Shown here: one piece after another, positions 43,566 through 52,286 of the stretch
Position numbering within the stretch: position 1 is the stretch's first letter
How the letters are laid out: each line of letters starts with the position of its first letter
NCBI RefSeq assembly: GCF_035818635.1
Contig: NZ_JAYLLH010000003.1
Span: forward strand, 124,001 to 188,000
DNA: 64,000 nt
DNA from: Mesobacterium_A hydrothermale
GTDB taxonomy: Bacteria > Pseudomonadota > Alphaproteobacteria > Rhodobacterales > Rhodobacteraceae
Direction of reading: 5' to 3'
Made by a program: the position numbers and the translations under genes
Notes under the pieces: generated by a model
Told to the model about the DNA's origin: nothing
Databases searched by the model: none
Seen by the model: only the letters and a program-made list of their open reading frames with translations

Positions 43566-43575
43566 ATCTTCGGGA

Positions 43576-44949
43576 TCATCCCGCATCGGTCCGCGTTCGC
43601 AGCGCCGGAAGCGCCTGCATCCAGAATCGCAGGTTCAGAAGCACCGCGGCGACCCCCAGGCCCAGAACAAGCCCGGTCCAGATCCCGACCGCCCCCCAGC
43701 CCAAGACAAAACCGCAGACATAGCTTGAGGTCAGCCCGACCCCCCAATAGGCCACGCCCGCAATGATCATCGGGGCCTGCGTATCCTGCACCCCGCGCAA
43801 CAGCCCGAGCGCGATCACTTGCGCGCCATCGACCAGTTGGAACAACGCCGCCATAACCAACAGACCCACACCCAGCGCAATGATCGCTGCACGATCCGGA
43901 TCGGCCGGGTCAAGGAACAGGCTGACAAGCCGTTCCGGCATCAGGAGGAAAATCACGATGGCCACCAGCGAGATACTGACCGACATGGCAAAGGCCACAC
44001 CGGCGCCGCGCGCCAGATGCCCCGGGTCGCCGCGGCCAAAGGCATTGCCCGCCCGCACGGTCGAGGCGTTCGACACCCCCAGATGCACCATGAACGTGGC
44101 AGTGGCCAGTTGCACGGCAATGCCATGTGACGCCAGCGCGATGGTTCCCAGCCAGCCCATCATCAGCGCCGACATGACGAACATGCCGACCTCGGCCAGG
44201 CTGGTCAGACCGATGGGCCAGCCCAGGTGGAACACCCGCGCGAACATCTCGGGGTCCGGGCGCCAGAACCGGCCCCAAAGGTTGTGTTCCGGCAGCACCA
44301 TGTGGGCATAGATCACCACTCCCGCAAGCGAGACAACCTGCGTCAGGGTCGAGGCGATGGCCGCCCCGCGAATCCCCAGCTCCGGCGCACCGAGGTTGCC
44401 AAAGATCAGGATCCAGTTGCCGATTCCGTTCACAATCGCCGCCAGCACGGTGATCCACAGGATCACCTGCGTGCGTTCAAGGGCCGACAGATAGCTTTTC
44501 AGTGTCATCACCCCCAGCGCGGGCAGCAGCCCCCAGGCGGCGATCCGCAGATAGGTCTGGGCCATTTCGGCCAATTGCGGCTCTTGTCCCAGCACTTGCA
44601 GGATCGGGTTGGCAAACCACAGGAACGGCATGGAAAACAGGAAGAACAGGCCCGACAGCCACAGCGCCATGCGCGTCGTGCGGCGGATCATCACCTGATC
44701 GTCCTGCGCGGCAAAGCTTGCCACCAGCGGCGTGACCGCCCAGGCAAAGCCCGATCCAACAAGAAAGAAGGTAAAAAACAGCGACGACGCCAGCGACAGC
44801 GTCGCAAGTTGCTCGGCCCCGTACCAGCCCAGCATGATCGTATCGGTCAGACCAATGGCAAACTGCGCCAGGTGCCCGCCGACAAGCGGCAGGCCCAGCG
44901 TCAGGATGGCCCGGACGTGACCGGTATAGGACAGCTCTGGGTGCGACAT
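43576..44949 (-). CDS. MATE-family multidrug efflux protein (NorM-like)
   Basis: The 457-residue protein has 12 hydrophobic segments and the MATE signatures LGLPLVGGHLAQFAIGLTDT near the N-terminus and a duplicated half in the second part. It exports cationic drugs or metabolites with Na+ or H+. The start at 44949 (MSHPELSYTGHVRAIL) fits family members. It lies upstream of betI on the same strand and may share no regulation with it. Confidence 0.92.
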   Translation of the reverse strand: MSHPELSYTGHVRAILTLGLPLVGGHLAQFAIGLTDTIMLGWYGAEQLATLSLASSLFFTFFLVGSGFAWAVTPLVASFAAQDDQVMIRRTTRMALWLSGLFFLFSMPFLWFANPILQVLGQEPQLAEMAQTYLRIAAWGLLPALGVMTLKSYLSALERTQVILWITVLAAIVNGIGNWILIFGNLGAPELGIRGAAIASTLTQVVSLAGVVIYAHMVLPEHNLWGRFWRPDPEMFARVFHLGWPIGLTSLAEVGMFVMSALMMGWLGTIALASHGIAVQLATATFMVHLGVSNASTVRAGNAFGRGDPGHLARGAGVAFAMSVSISLVAIVIFLLMPERLVSLFLDPADPDRAAIIALGVGLLVMAALFQLVDGAQVIALGLLRGVQDTQAPMIIAGVAYWGVGLTSSYVCGFVLGWGAVGIWTGLVLGLGVAAVLLNLRFWMQALPALRTRTDAG

Positions 44950-45015
44950 GCCAACGCAGTAGTCAGGGCGCGGGGGCAAAGGCAAGCCCGTGCCTGCGGG
45001 TTTGTCCCCAAGGCA

Positions 45016-45903
45016 TCAAAAGGCGTGGCGCATAAGCTGCAATGCCAGAACCGCGATGACGCCTCCGGCCAGGGCCTCTACCACGCCGGCGATGTGGCGC
45101 GCGCCGGCGCCGCCTGACAGGCGCGCCAGAACGCTTTCCCGCAGCGTGACCGAGACCAGTGCCACCACCAGCGTCACCGACGCGGTCCCCAACCCCATGA
45201 CAAACGCGCCGGCGATGCCCTGCCAGACCAGCCCCATGCGCCAGGTCAGGAGCAGCAGGAAGATCGCGCCGGTGCAGGGCCGGATCGCGACCGCGCCGAT
45301 CAGCGCAAGCGCCTCTCGCAACGAGGTGACACGGGCGGCCTGATCCGCGGTCGGCCCGTGGGCGTGGCCACAGCCGCAGGTGTCGTCATTGACGTGATGG
45401 GCCGCAGGCGCCCGCACGGCGCGGCGCACCCCGCGCCAGACCAGCCACAGCCCGACCAGCGCGATGGCCCCATAGCTGGCGGGGGCCAGGATATCCTCGG
45501 CCAGGTCGGTCAGGTGGGTGCGCGTCCAATCGAAGACCAACACCCCGGCATAGACCAGCGCGACAGCCGTTGCCGCCTGCGCCAGGCTGGACAGTACGGC
45601 CAACGCGCCCAACCGTACCAAAGGCACCTGTCGCGCAACCCCGTAGCCACCGATCAGGATCTTGCCGTGCCCCGGTCCCGCCGCGTGAAAGAACCCATAG
45701 GCAAAACACAGGCCCAGCAGTGCCGTCAGCGCGCCGGGGTCACCCGCCCGAAGCGCGCGCAAACCACGCGCCAGGGCGTTCTGGGCATCGTGTTGCCCGG
45801 CCTCGGCCCAACGCACGACCATCGTCGCCCCGCCGAATCCCCACAACCAAAGCGCCAGACCAAGCAGCCCCAGCGCGGCCAGGCTCAGGACAAGACGCAT
45901 CAC
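45016..45903 (-). CDS. NicO-family nickel/cobalt efflux protein
   Basis: The 295-residue, six-segment membrane protein has the metal site HAAGPGHGKI (about 73-82), a His/Cys-rich loop AHHVNDDTCGCGHAHG (about 164-179), and IRPCTGAIFLLLL further on, all features of NicO/RcnA exporters. It probably exports Ni/Co with the DUF1007 protein encoded immediately upstream, whose stop overlaps its ATG by four bases. Confidence 0.9.
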   Translation of the reverse strand: MMRLVLSLAALGLLGLALWLWGFGGATMVVRWAEAGQHDAQNALARGLRALRAGDPGALTALLGLCFAYGFFHAAGPGHGKILIGGYGVARQVPLVRLGALAVLSSLAQAATAVALVYAGVLVFDWTRTHLTDLAEDILAPASYGAIALVGLWLVWRGVRRAVRAPAAHHVNDDTCGCGHAHGPTADQAARVTSLREALALIGAVAIRPCTGAIFLLLLTWRMGLVWQGIAGAFVMGLGTASVTLVVALVSVTLRESVLARLSGGAGARHIAGVVEALAGGVIAVLALQLMRHAF

Positions 45904-46535
45904 CCGTCCATGCCGCAGGTCAGCAGGATCGTATCGGCATAGTGAATGCCGAGTTGCAGCACTTCGAACATGGCTTCGGGATCGGACTTGGTCAGGTTCT
46001 CGACCGTTTCTGCGGCCACGTCCTTGTCCACCCGGTCGATCACGACGCGGCAGCCGTGGTCGGCGGTCACGTCATCGGTGACAGTATAGGCGACATAGAA
46101 TGTGGGATCGTATTGCAGGAAAGCCAGTTCCTCTGCGGGCGCAGGGCGGAACGTGCGGTGATGGCTGGCGACGATACGCCCGTCGACCACGTCGATGCCG
46201 GTCACCTCGGGGAAATCCAGCGGCTGCTTTTCACCGTTGCGGAACATGTAGAGATCGCCCTCGAACCCGTCTGGCCATTCGATCATGTCGAAGCCGCGCA
46301 GCTTGTCCAGTTCTGCCTGGGTCAGGTGCGCATCGCCATCGGGATCAAGGCCCATGTCCTCGAAGATCAGCAACGAAAAGAAATCGTCATAGGTCCAGGT
46401 GACCGAAATGCCGGTTGCCTGCCCCGCATCGTCGACGTCGATGTGCAAGGCGGTGTCGACGAAGATGTGCGGATGCGCCTGCGCCTGGACGGCGCAGAGG
46501 ATCAGCGGCAGGGCAAGGAAAAGACGCGGTGTCAT
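45900..46535 (-). CDS. DUF1007 exported protein linked to a metal exporter
   Basis: The 211-residue protein has a signal peptide (MTPRLFLALPLILCAVQAQA) followed by the family start HPHIFVDTALHI, which presents histidines. The rest is beta-rich and acidic, with two cysteines (GCRVVIDRV and LTCGMDG). DUF1007 partners occur with NicO exporters and ABC metal transporters and may bind the metal in the periplasm. The four-base overlap with the NicO gene shows co-translation. Confidence 0.87.
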   Translation of the reverse strand: MTPRLFLALPLILCAVQAQAHPHIFVDTALHIDVDDAGQATGISVTWTYDDFFSLLIFEDMGLDPDGDAHLTQAELDKLRGFDMIEWPDGFEGDLYMFRNGEKQPLDFPEVTGIDVVDGRIVASHHRTFRPAPAEELAFLQYDPTFYVAYTVTDDVTADHGCRVVIDRVDKDVAAETVENLTKSDPEAMFEVLQLGIHYADTILLTCGMDG

Positions 46536-46620
46536 GCGCCACAGGTAAACCAGCCCCAAACGCCCCGCAAGATGGGTCGAACTGCACTTGGCAAGGTCCC
46601 GCCGGGCCAGACAGGCAGGT

Positions 46621-46645
46621 GCCCCGGGGCGTCGGACCCCGGGGC
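46621..46645 (-). terminator. Hairpin after ppk2
   Basis: GCCCCGGGG and CCCCGGGGC (46621-46629, 46637-46645) form a very stable stem 15 bases after the ppk2 stop. There is no T-run, so it may be a 3' stabiliser or factor-assisted end. Confidence 0.6.
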
Positions 46646-46659
46646 GTGCGTTGGCGCTG

Positions 46660-47682
46660 TCAGCTGGTGACGCGGCGCGACTCAGGGTGCAGCGCGGTGC
46701 CGAGGATGTGTTCCGACTTGTGGATCACATGGTTGGCGCCCCCCACGATCAGCGGGTCCGGAGGCGTGGCCACACGCGGGTCCTTGCCCGGGTAATCGAG
46801 GGTCGACAGGAAGTGCCGCATACAGTTCAGGCGGGCACGTTTCTTGTCGTTCGACTTGATGATGGTCCAAGGCGCGTCGGCGGTGTCCGTGTAAAAGAAC
46901 ATCGCCTCTTTCGCTTCGGTATAGTCGTCCCACTTGTTCAGGCTGGCCTTGTCGATCGGCGACAGTTTCCACTGTTTCAACGGGTCGGTTTCGCGGCTTT
47001 GGAAGCGGGTGCGCTGTTCGTCCTGAGTGACAGAGAACCAGTATTTGTAAAGCCGGATCCCCGACCGCACCAGCATCCGTTCCAGATCGGGCGTCTGGCG
47101 CATGAATTCCAGGTAGTCGTTGGGTTCACAGAACCCCATCACCCGTTCCACGCCCGCGCGATTGTACCATGAGCGGTCATAGAGGACGATTTCGCCCGCG
47201 GTCGGCAGGTGCTGAATATAGCGCTGGTAATACCACTGGCCCTGCTCTTCCTCGCTGGGCTTGTTCAGGGCGACAACGCGCGCGGCGCGCGGGTTGAGGT
47301 GTTCGGTGAAGCGCTTGATCGTGCCTCCCTTGCCGGCGGCATCGCGGCCTTCGAACAGCATGACGAATTTCTGGCCGGTTTCCTGCGCCCAAAGCTGAAC
47401 TTTCAGCAACTCTGCCTGAAGTTTCGCCTTCTGACTCTCATAGCTTCGGCGCGGCATCTTCGTATCATAGGGATATTCGCCGGTTTCGAACGCATGGCGA
47501 ATTTCGGCCGGCGTCGGGTGATGACCCGCAGGCCGTTTGGCTGCCGGTTTGACTGCAACGTCTGCTGCGGCCTCGGGGGCCGTGCCGTTGACCTCGGAGG
47601 GCAACGCCACCTTGGCGGCAGCCTTGGCATCGCTGGCGGTCGTGTGCTGCGCGTCGGTATTTGCGATGGCGTCTGCGGTCAT
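46660..47682 (-). CDS. ppk2: Polyphosphate kinase 2 (PPK2)
   Basis: Transfers phosphate between polyphosphate and nucleoside diphosphates. The 340-residue protein has a disordered Ala/Pro-rich N-terminus (1-60), the Walker A FEGRDAAGKGG (about residues 110-120), the lid region and Walker B YDRSWYNRAGVERVMGFC. Length fits class I PPK2; nucleotide preference cannot be read from the sequence. An unusual inverted repeat is upstream at 47710-47732. Confidence 0.93.
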   Translation of the reverse strand: MTADAIANTDAQHTTASDAKAAAKVALPSEVNGTAPEAAADVAVKPAAKRPAGHHPTPAEIRHAFETGEYPYDTKMPRRSYESQKAKLQAELLKVQLWAQETGQKFVMLFEGRDAAGKGGTIKRFTEHLNPRAARVVALNKPSEEEQGQWYYQRYIQHLPTAGEIVLYDRSWYNRAGVERVMGFCEPNDYLEFMRQTPDLERMLVRSGIRLYKYWFSVTQDEQRTRFQSRETDPLKQWKLSPIDKASLNKWDDYTEAKEAMFFYTDTADAPWTIIKSNDKKRARLNCMRHFLSTLDYPGKDPRVATPPDPLIVGGANHVIHKSEHILGTALHPESRRVTS

Positions 47683-47709
47683 GAGCGTCTCCTTGTCGCG
47701 TCCGGTTCA

Positions 47710-47732
47710 TTTATTCTTGGTGCAAGAATAAA
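47710..47732. promoter_or_regulatory. 10-bp-arm palindrome upstream of ppk2
   Basis: TTTATTCTTG and CAAGAATAAA surround a GTG centre, all in an AT-rich island 28 bases before the ppk2 start. It resembles an operator for a dimeric regulator. Whether it is a repressor or activator site is unknown. Confidence 0.5.
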
Positions 47733-47803
47733 AGCGCGGCGCGCGGGCCGCCTTGAGATGCGTCAAGAAACTGTTACGAAACATGCGCGCGCCCCAAAAA
47801 ACA

Positions 47804-47824
47804 AAAGGCGGGGGTGCCCCCGCC
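47804..47824 (-). terminator. Terminator after gapR
   Basis: GGCGGGGG and CCCCCGCC (47807-47814, 47817-47824) form a tight stem, with the minus-strand transcript continuing TTTTGTTTTTT: a textbook terminator 69 bases after the gapR stop. Confidence 0.85.
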
Positions 47825-47892
47825 GTTTGTCGATTGTCGTCTGTCACGCGGATCCGCCCGGTTCAGGCTGGTGCAGGCCGGTTCAGCCGGGT

Positions 47893-48150
47893 TCAGGCCA
47901 TGCCCAGCGCGGCCTTGTACATTTCCAGAACCGCCTCTTCCTCGGCGATGTCGTCCTTGTCGCGTTTGCGCAACGCGATGACCTTGCGCATCACCTTGGT
48001 GTCATAGCCACGGCCCTTGGCCTCGGCCATCACTTCCTTCTGCTGTTCGGCGATCTCTTTCTTTTCGATCTCAAGCCGTTCGAAACGTTCGATGAAGCTG
48101 CGCAATTCGCCTGCGGCGATGCCATAGCTGTCGGTGCCTTGCTCGTCCAT
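47893..48150 (-). CDS. gapR: GapR-family nucleoid protein (DUF2312)
   Basis: The 85-residue, highly charged protein is nearly all helical (LRSFIERFERLEIEKKEIAEQQKEVMAEAK) with the DUF2312 core GYDTKVMRKVIALRKRDKDDIAEEE. GapR binds AT-rich overtwisted DNA and helps chromosome replication in Caulobacter; the same role is likely here by family. It is transcribed alone, with a terminator downstream. Confidence 0.92.
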   Translation of the reverse strand: MDEQGTDSYGIAAGELRSFIERFERLEIEKKEIAEQQKEVMAEAKGRGYDTKVMRKVIALRKRDKDDIAEEEAVLEMYKAALGMA

Positions 48151-48270
48151 GGATACCTCCTGCCAACGGGGCCTTTTCGATACCCGGCCCGGTGCAGCCC
48201 TTCAAGGGGTTGCGACAGGGCGGCGATTGAATTATCCGCGCACCGGTCAGGCCCAGCCAAAGGACACGCC

Positions 48271-48486
48271 ATGCCGATCTTGATCTGGACGGGAACCGGG
48301 ATCGCCCTGCTGGGGCTTATCGGACTGGTGCTGAGCATCGTCAAGGTCGCCAGCGCCCGCCGTGCCAACCTGTCGGATGACGAAATGCGCGAGGCCGTGC
48401 GCAAGGCGATGCCGCTGAACATGGGCGGGCTCTTCGTTGCGGTGATCGGCCTGATGGCCGTGATCGTCGGCGTGTTCCTGGGCTGA
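48271..48486 (+). CDS. Small two-helix membrane protein
   Basis: The 71-residue product has two hydrophobic segments (about 2-24 and 52-70: LIWTGTGIALLGLIGLVLSI and GGLFVAVIGLMAVIVGVFLG) separated by a charged loop (ANLSDDEMREAVRKAMPLN). This topology is typical of small inner-membrane proteins of unknown role. The start at 48271 is used because the upstream frame to 47209 runs across gapR. Confidence 0.7.
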   Translation: MPILIWTGTGIALLGLIGLVLSIVKVASARRANLSDDEMREAVRKAMPLNMGGLFVAVIGLMAVIVGVFLG

Positions 48487-48492
48487 CGCGCG

Positions 48493-50478
48493 TCAGCCGT
48501 TCAGCGATCCGAATCCGCGACCGTTCTTCACCAGGTCATTGACCAGCTTGTGAGGCTCCCAGAACGCATCGTCGGGGTGATCGAAGGCGTTCATCGCGCG
48601 CACCGCGGTAAACAGGCCCATCAGGTCGGCGGCCATCATCGGCCCTCCGCGCCAGCGCGGAAAATCCATCGCGTACATGCAGACCACGTCGATATCGGAC
48701 GGATACGCCGCCCAGCCATCGGCCAGAATACGCGCGCCTTCGTTCGCCATTGCCGCCACGATCAGCGCCTGTGCCGTGGCCTTGGACATGCCGCGATGTG
48801 CCGGGCGTACGGCGTTGACCGCCCCCAGCACGGCACGCGACGGCTTGGGCCCCTGCCCGGTGGGATAATCATAGAACCCGCCGCCCTGCCCACGTCCGCG
48901 TCGTCCCGCCGCCATAATGACCGAGGTCCAGTTTTGCGCGCCCTTGGCCCGTACCAGCGACGCGGTTGGTTCCAGCCCCAAAAGGTCGCGCAGTTGGAAC
49001 GGCGGACGCCGCCACCCCCAGGACAGCATCGCCGCGTCAACCTCGTAGGGTGACAACCCGCTGTCGACCAGCGCGTCGGCGGCGCGGTGACAGGCGGCCA
49101 GCATCCGCTCGGCAATGGTTACGCCGCCCGAAACGGTGTGCACCGCAAGGCGGTTGAGTTTTTGCGCCAGCAAAAAGGCGGCATCCAGTTGCGCATCGTT
49201 GGCATTGGGGCCTTCGACCACCTCGACCAGGCGGCTGAGCGTGACCGGTGGTGTAAAGCGCAGCCCGACCTGATCGACGCCGCCGGCAAAGCACACCAGC
49301 CGCGGCGTGCGGTCCGGGACCGGCACCGCCCCCTGCCCGCGCGCGGCGTGCAACACGATCCCGGCACGGGTGACCATCTCGGCGCTCAGACCCTGCGACA
49401 GCCGCGCCAACGCCTTGTCGCGCCCGGCGGTGTCCAGCCGTCCGACTGCGATCGTCTGATCCAAGGTCTGGCGCAGACGGGTGTGGCAATCGTGCAGCAG
49501 TTGCGAGTCCTGTACGCCCCAGTCGACCCGCAGCCCCGCCAGCAGCAGCGCCGCCGCAATCTGTGTGGCCAGACCCCCGGCGCCCAGCACTGCCACGGTG
49601 TCAAGTGTCAGCCCTTCGGCCTGTGGTTTCGCCGTTTGCGAAATCCGCCGTTCGGCAAAAAACGCATGGCGTAGTGCGCGCGACTGGTCGGAAACCACGC
49701 TGGCCTCGTAGGCGGCGCGTTCATATTCCGAACCGGCGTCGAAGGGCAGCAGCGCCGCGGCCTCGACGCAGTTCACAATTTCCGCCGGGGCGGTTTCGGG
49801 CTGACCTTCGATCTGGGCCCGGCGGCGAACGAAGTCTTGCTGGTACGCGGCAAACCCTGCCAGCGCCTCTCGGCGGTCGCGGGTCGGGCGCGGACCGACA
49901 TCTGCGTCGCGAAGCGATCGGCAGAACGCCTGTCCGGCCTTCAACGGGGGTTGATCGTCCAGTCGGTCGATCAGGCCCTTCAGCGCCACATCGCGCACTG
50001 ACCGGCTTGCGCCGGACAAGAGCAAATCCAGTGCCGCCTTTGGCCCGACCAGCCGCGGCAACCGCTGTGAGCCGCCGGCCCCGGGCACAAGGCCCAGCTT
50101 GACTTCCGGCAGGCCGACCTGCGTTGCGGGATGAGCAACGCGATAGTGCGCGGCCATCGCCAGTTCCAGCCCCGGCCCCAGCGCCAGCCCGTGCAGCGCG
50201 GCGACGACCGGTTTCGGACTGATTTCCAGACGCTGGCAAAGCTCTGCCAAGGGCGCGGCATCGCCATCGCTGTTGAACTCGGCGATCTCGGTGCCGGAAC
50301 AGAACACGCGACCCTCACCGATCAGCAGGATTTCAGACACTGCCGGATCGTCCAGCGCCTGTGTAAGCTGCGTGTCCAGCGCCAAGATAACCGCCGGGGT
50401 CAGCGCATTGACCGGCGGGTGATGCAGCAACATCACCGCTACGCCATCAATCACGCTGTATTTGCCTGTCTCTGCCAT
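48493..50478 (-). CDS. Divergent enoyl-CoA hydratase / 3-hydroxyacyl-CoA dehydrogenase fusion
   Basis: The 661-residue protein has the FadB/FadJ layout: a crotonase domain (about 1-190) and two 3-hydroxyacyl-CoA dehydrogenase domains (about 290-640). The crotonase glutamates are present (GPGLELAM and GLPEVKLGLVPGAGG). In the dehydrogenase part, the catalytic His stretch reads GLRFTPP where GLHFFNP is expected, the nucleotide loop is GAGGLATQ and not GxGxMG, and the Asn of GxIxNRM is replaced (GVTIAERM). Hydratase activity is plausible; dehydrogenase activity is doubtful. The start 50478 avoids a Pro-rich extension. Confidence 0.85.
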   Translation of the reverse strand: MAETGKYSVIDGVAVMLLHHPPVNALTPAVILALDTQLTQALDDPAVSEILLIGEGRVFCSGTEIAEFNSDGDAAPLAELCQRLEISPKPVVAALHGLALGPGLELAMAAHYRVAHPATQVGLPEVKLGLVPGAGGSQRLPRLVGPKAALDLLLSGASRSVRDVALKGLIDRLDDQPPLKAGQAFCRSLRDADVGPRPTRDRREALAGFAAYQQDFVRRRAQIEGQPETAPAEIVNCVEAAALLPFDAGSEYERAAYEASVVSDQSRALRHAFFAERRISQTAKPQAEGLTLDTVAVLGAGGLATQIAAALLLAGLRVDWGVQDSQLLHDCHTRLRQTLDQTIAVGRLDTAGRDKALARLSQGLSAEMVTRAGIVLHAARGQGAVPVPDRTPRLVCFAGGVDQVGLRFTPPVTLSRLVEVVEGPNANDAQLDAAFLLAQKLNRLAVHTVSGGVTIAERMLAACHRAADALVDSGLSPYEVDAAMLSWGWRRPPFQLRDLLGLEPTASLVRAKGAQNWTSVIMAAGRRGRGQGGGFYDYPTGQGPKPSRAVLGAVNAVRPAHRGMSKATAQALIVAAMANEGARILADGWAAYPSDIDVVCMYAMDFPRWRGGPMMAADLMGLFTAVRAMNAFDHPDDAFWEPHKLVNDLVKNGRGFGSLNG

Positions 50479-50596
50479 GCCACTGCCCCGCCTTGGCGGC
50501 ACACCAGGCACCGCGCGGTTCTTGCAGCGCGTGTACCCCGCGCCATTGCAGACAGTAGAATCGAACTTGCCCGGTTAGGCAAGGCATTGCTGGATG

Positions 50597-50809
50597 TCAG
50601 ACCGGCATGTTGTCGAAGCCTGATTCGACCTCGTCCTCGACCAGATCGTGCAGACGAGCCTTGTCTGCCTCAGAAATAGGCAGCCCTTCTGCCTCCATCC
50701 GGGCGACGAGGGTTTCGACCTCTCCGACCAACTTGGCGCGGGTTTCGAAATCGGCGTCGGGAAAGATCGCTTCAAGCGCATCAAGCCGGGATTTGAGCGT
50801 GTCGTTCAT
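50597..50809 (-). CDS. Small acidic hypothetical protein
   Basis: The 70-residue protein is soluble, acidic and predicted mostly helical (LDALEAIFPDADFETRAKLVGEVETLVARMEAEG). No family is recognised. The start 50809 follows a GGAAGG site and gives MNDTLKSRLDALE; a longer frame to 50932 has no protein-like start. It lies upstream of the hydratase fusion on the same strand, separated by 118 bases. Confidence 0.6.
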   Translation of the reverse strand: MNDTLKSRLDALEAIFPDADFETRAKLVGEVETLVARMEAEGLPISEADKARLHDLVEDEVESGFDNMPV

Positions 50810-50867
50810 CGTGGCCTTCCCTTTCATTTCCCTGTCGGACAACCCTGCCGGACAGCGGTTCAATACC

Positions 50868-51203
50868 TCAGGCGCGGTGCGCCTCGTGGCGCGATGCGCA
50901 GGCATGGCACAGTGGCGTTTCGGGCAAGACATTCAATCGCTCTGCCGCGATTTCTGCCCCGCATTCAACGCAATAACCATACTCACCATCTGTCATACGC
51001 TTGAGCGCGGCGAGGATACGGGCAATCTCTGCCTGACCGGCGGCGCCCAGGCTTTCCAGCACTTCCTCGCCCTCGCGTTCGACGGCCAGTTCTTCCCAGT
51101 CCTTGGAATGCTCGGCCCCCAGTTCGGCCTCGACATGCTCCAACCGGCCACCCAGTTCCTTGAGCCGCCTGAGCATCTTAATTTTGTAGCCGTGATGAGA
51201 CAT
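50868..51203 (-). CDS. DksA/TraR-type zinc-finger protein
   Basis: The 111-residue protein has a long acidic coiled-coil (about 15-70) and a C4 zinc finger (C78, C81, C99, C102) at the C-terminus, the shape of DksA/TraR-like RNA polymerase secondary-channel regulators. The tip acidic DxxDxA motif of true DksA is not obvious, so it may be a relative with another role. A start at 51203 follows AAGGAG. It is divergent from the sulfide operon, with an FNR-type box in the gap. Confidence 0.85.
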   Translation of the reverse strand: MSHHGYKIKMLRRLKELGGRLEHVEAELGAEHSKDWEELAVEREGEEVLESLGAAGQAEIARILAALKRMTDGEYGYCVECGAEIAAERLNVLPETPLCHACASRHEAHRA

Positions 51204-51258
51204 GGTCACTCCTTCTTGAGCCGAAGATGACTATATGAGCGGTCGGGGCCGGATCACT

Positions 51259-51272
51259 TTGACGCAGGTCAA
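51259..51272. promoter_or_regulatory. FNR/DNR-like box
   Basis: TTGACGCAGGTCAA matches the TTGA-N6-TCAA form used by FNR/CRP-family regulators. It is in the middle of the 133-base gap between the DksA-like gene and the metallo-hydrolase gene, so it could control either or both. Confidence 0.5.
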
Positions 51273-51290
51273 GCGAAGGCTTCTCTTGAA

Positions 51291-51308
51291 ACACATTCAA
51301 ACATGTGT
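51291..51308. promoter_or_regulatory. Inverted repeat before the sulfide operon
   Basis: ACACAT-TCAAAC-ATGTGT lies 29 bases before the metallo-hydrolase start, in the region where BigR/SqrR-type sulfide repressors bind in related cassettes. No such repressor is encoded in the window, so the assignment is tentative. Confidence 0.5.
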
Positions 51309-51336
51309 ATATGACTTAACAAAACGGAGGATTCTC

Positions 51337-52200
51337 ATGTCACCTGAAGTCACAGCTTTCTTTGACCCCGCCACATTCACCATTTCCTATGTCGTCAAGG
51401 ACCCCGAAGGCAGCAGCTGCGCGATCGTCGACAGCGTGCTGGACTTTGACTATTCGTCGGGCCGCACCGACACCCGATCGGCGGATGCCGTGATCAAGTT
51501 CGTTCAGGACAACAACCTGAACGTCGAATGGCTGCTGGAAAGCCACGTCCACGCCGATCACCTGTCGGCGGCGCCCTATATTCAGGAACGCGTTGGCGGC
51601 AAGATCGGCATCGGCGACCGCATCACCGTGGTGCAGGACACCTTTGGCAAGGTCTTCAATGAAGGCACCGAATTCCAGCGCGACGGCTCTCAGTTCGACA
51701 AGCTGTTCGTCGAAGGCGACAGCTTCATGATCGGCCAGATGCGCGGCGACGTGCTGCACACCCCCGGCCACACCCCGGCCTGCCTGACCTACGTCATCGG
51801 CGACGCGGCCTTTGTCGGCGACACGCTGTTCATGCCCGACTTCGGCACCGCGCGCTGCGACTTCCCCGGCGGTTCGGCGGAAACGCTGTACAACTCGATC
51901 CAGAAGATCCTGGCCCTGCCGGACGAAACCCGCATTTTCGTTGGCCACGACTACAAGGCGCCGGGCCGCGACGTCTACGCGTGGGAAACCACCGTGGGCG
52001 AGCAGAAAGCCAAGAACATCCACGTCGGCGAAGGCAAGGACGAGGGCGAATTCATCAAGATGCGCACCGAACGTGACGCAACCCTGGCCATGCCCAAGCT
52101 GATCATCCCGTCGCTGCAGGTGAACATGCGCGCGGGCCAGATGCCGGAACCTGACGAGCACGGCGACGTGTTCCTGAAGGTACCCGTCAACAAACTCTGA
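51337..52200 (+). CDS. MBL-fold metallo-hydrolase, probable persulfide dioxygenase
   Basis: The 287-residue protein is a glyoxalase-II-like beta-lactamase fold enzyme: HVHADH (H70, H72, D74, H75), LHTPGHTPAC, FVGDTLFM and FVGHDY supply the metal ligands. ETHE1/Blh-type members oxidise glutathione persulfide or related sulfane sulfur. It heads an operon with YeeE/YedE sulfur transporters and a DUF442 protein, strongly suggesting sulfide/persulfide detoxification. AACGGAGG precedes ATG 51337. Confidence 0.9.
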   Translation: MSPEVTAFFDPATFTISYVVKDPEGSSCAIVDSVLDFDYSSGRTDTRSADAVIKFVQDNNLNVEWLLESHVHADHLSAAPYIQERVGGKIGIGDRITVVQDTFGKVFNEGTEFQRDGSQFDKLFVEGDSFMIGQMRGDVLHTPGHTPACLTYVIGDAAFVGDTLFMPDFGTARCDFPGGSAETLYNSIQKILALPDETRIFVGHDYKAPGRDVYAWETTVGEQKAKNIHVGEGKDEGEFIKMRTERDATLAMPKLIIPSLQVNMRAGQMPEPDEHGDVFLKVPVNKL

Positions 52201-52286
52201 CACAGACACGACTTTCCCCGGGGGCGGGCGCGCGAACCCGCCCCCGGGACTTCAACAAGAAAAATACAGGACGTTAGGAAACGTAT

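Noticed and set aside
47856..47900. Repeated CCGGTTCAG units downstream of gapR
   Set aside because: Imperfect, short and partly inside the gapR 3' end; probably chance in GC-rich DNA.
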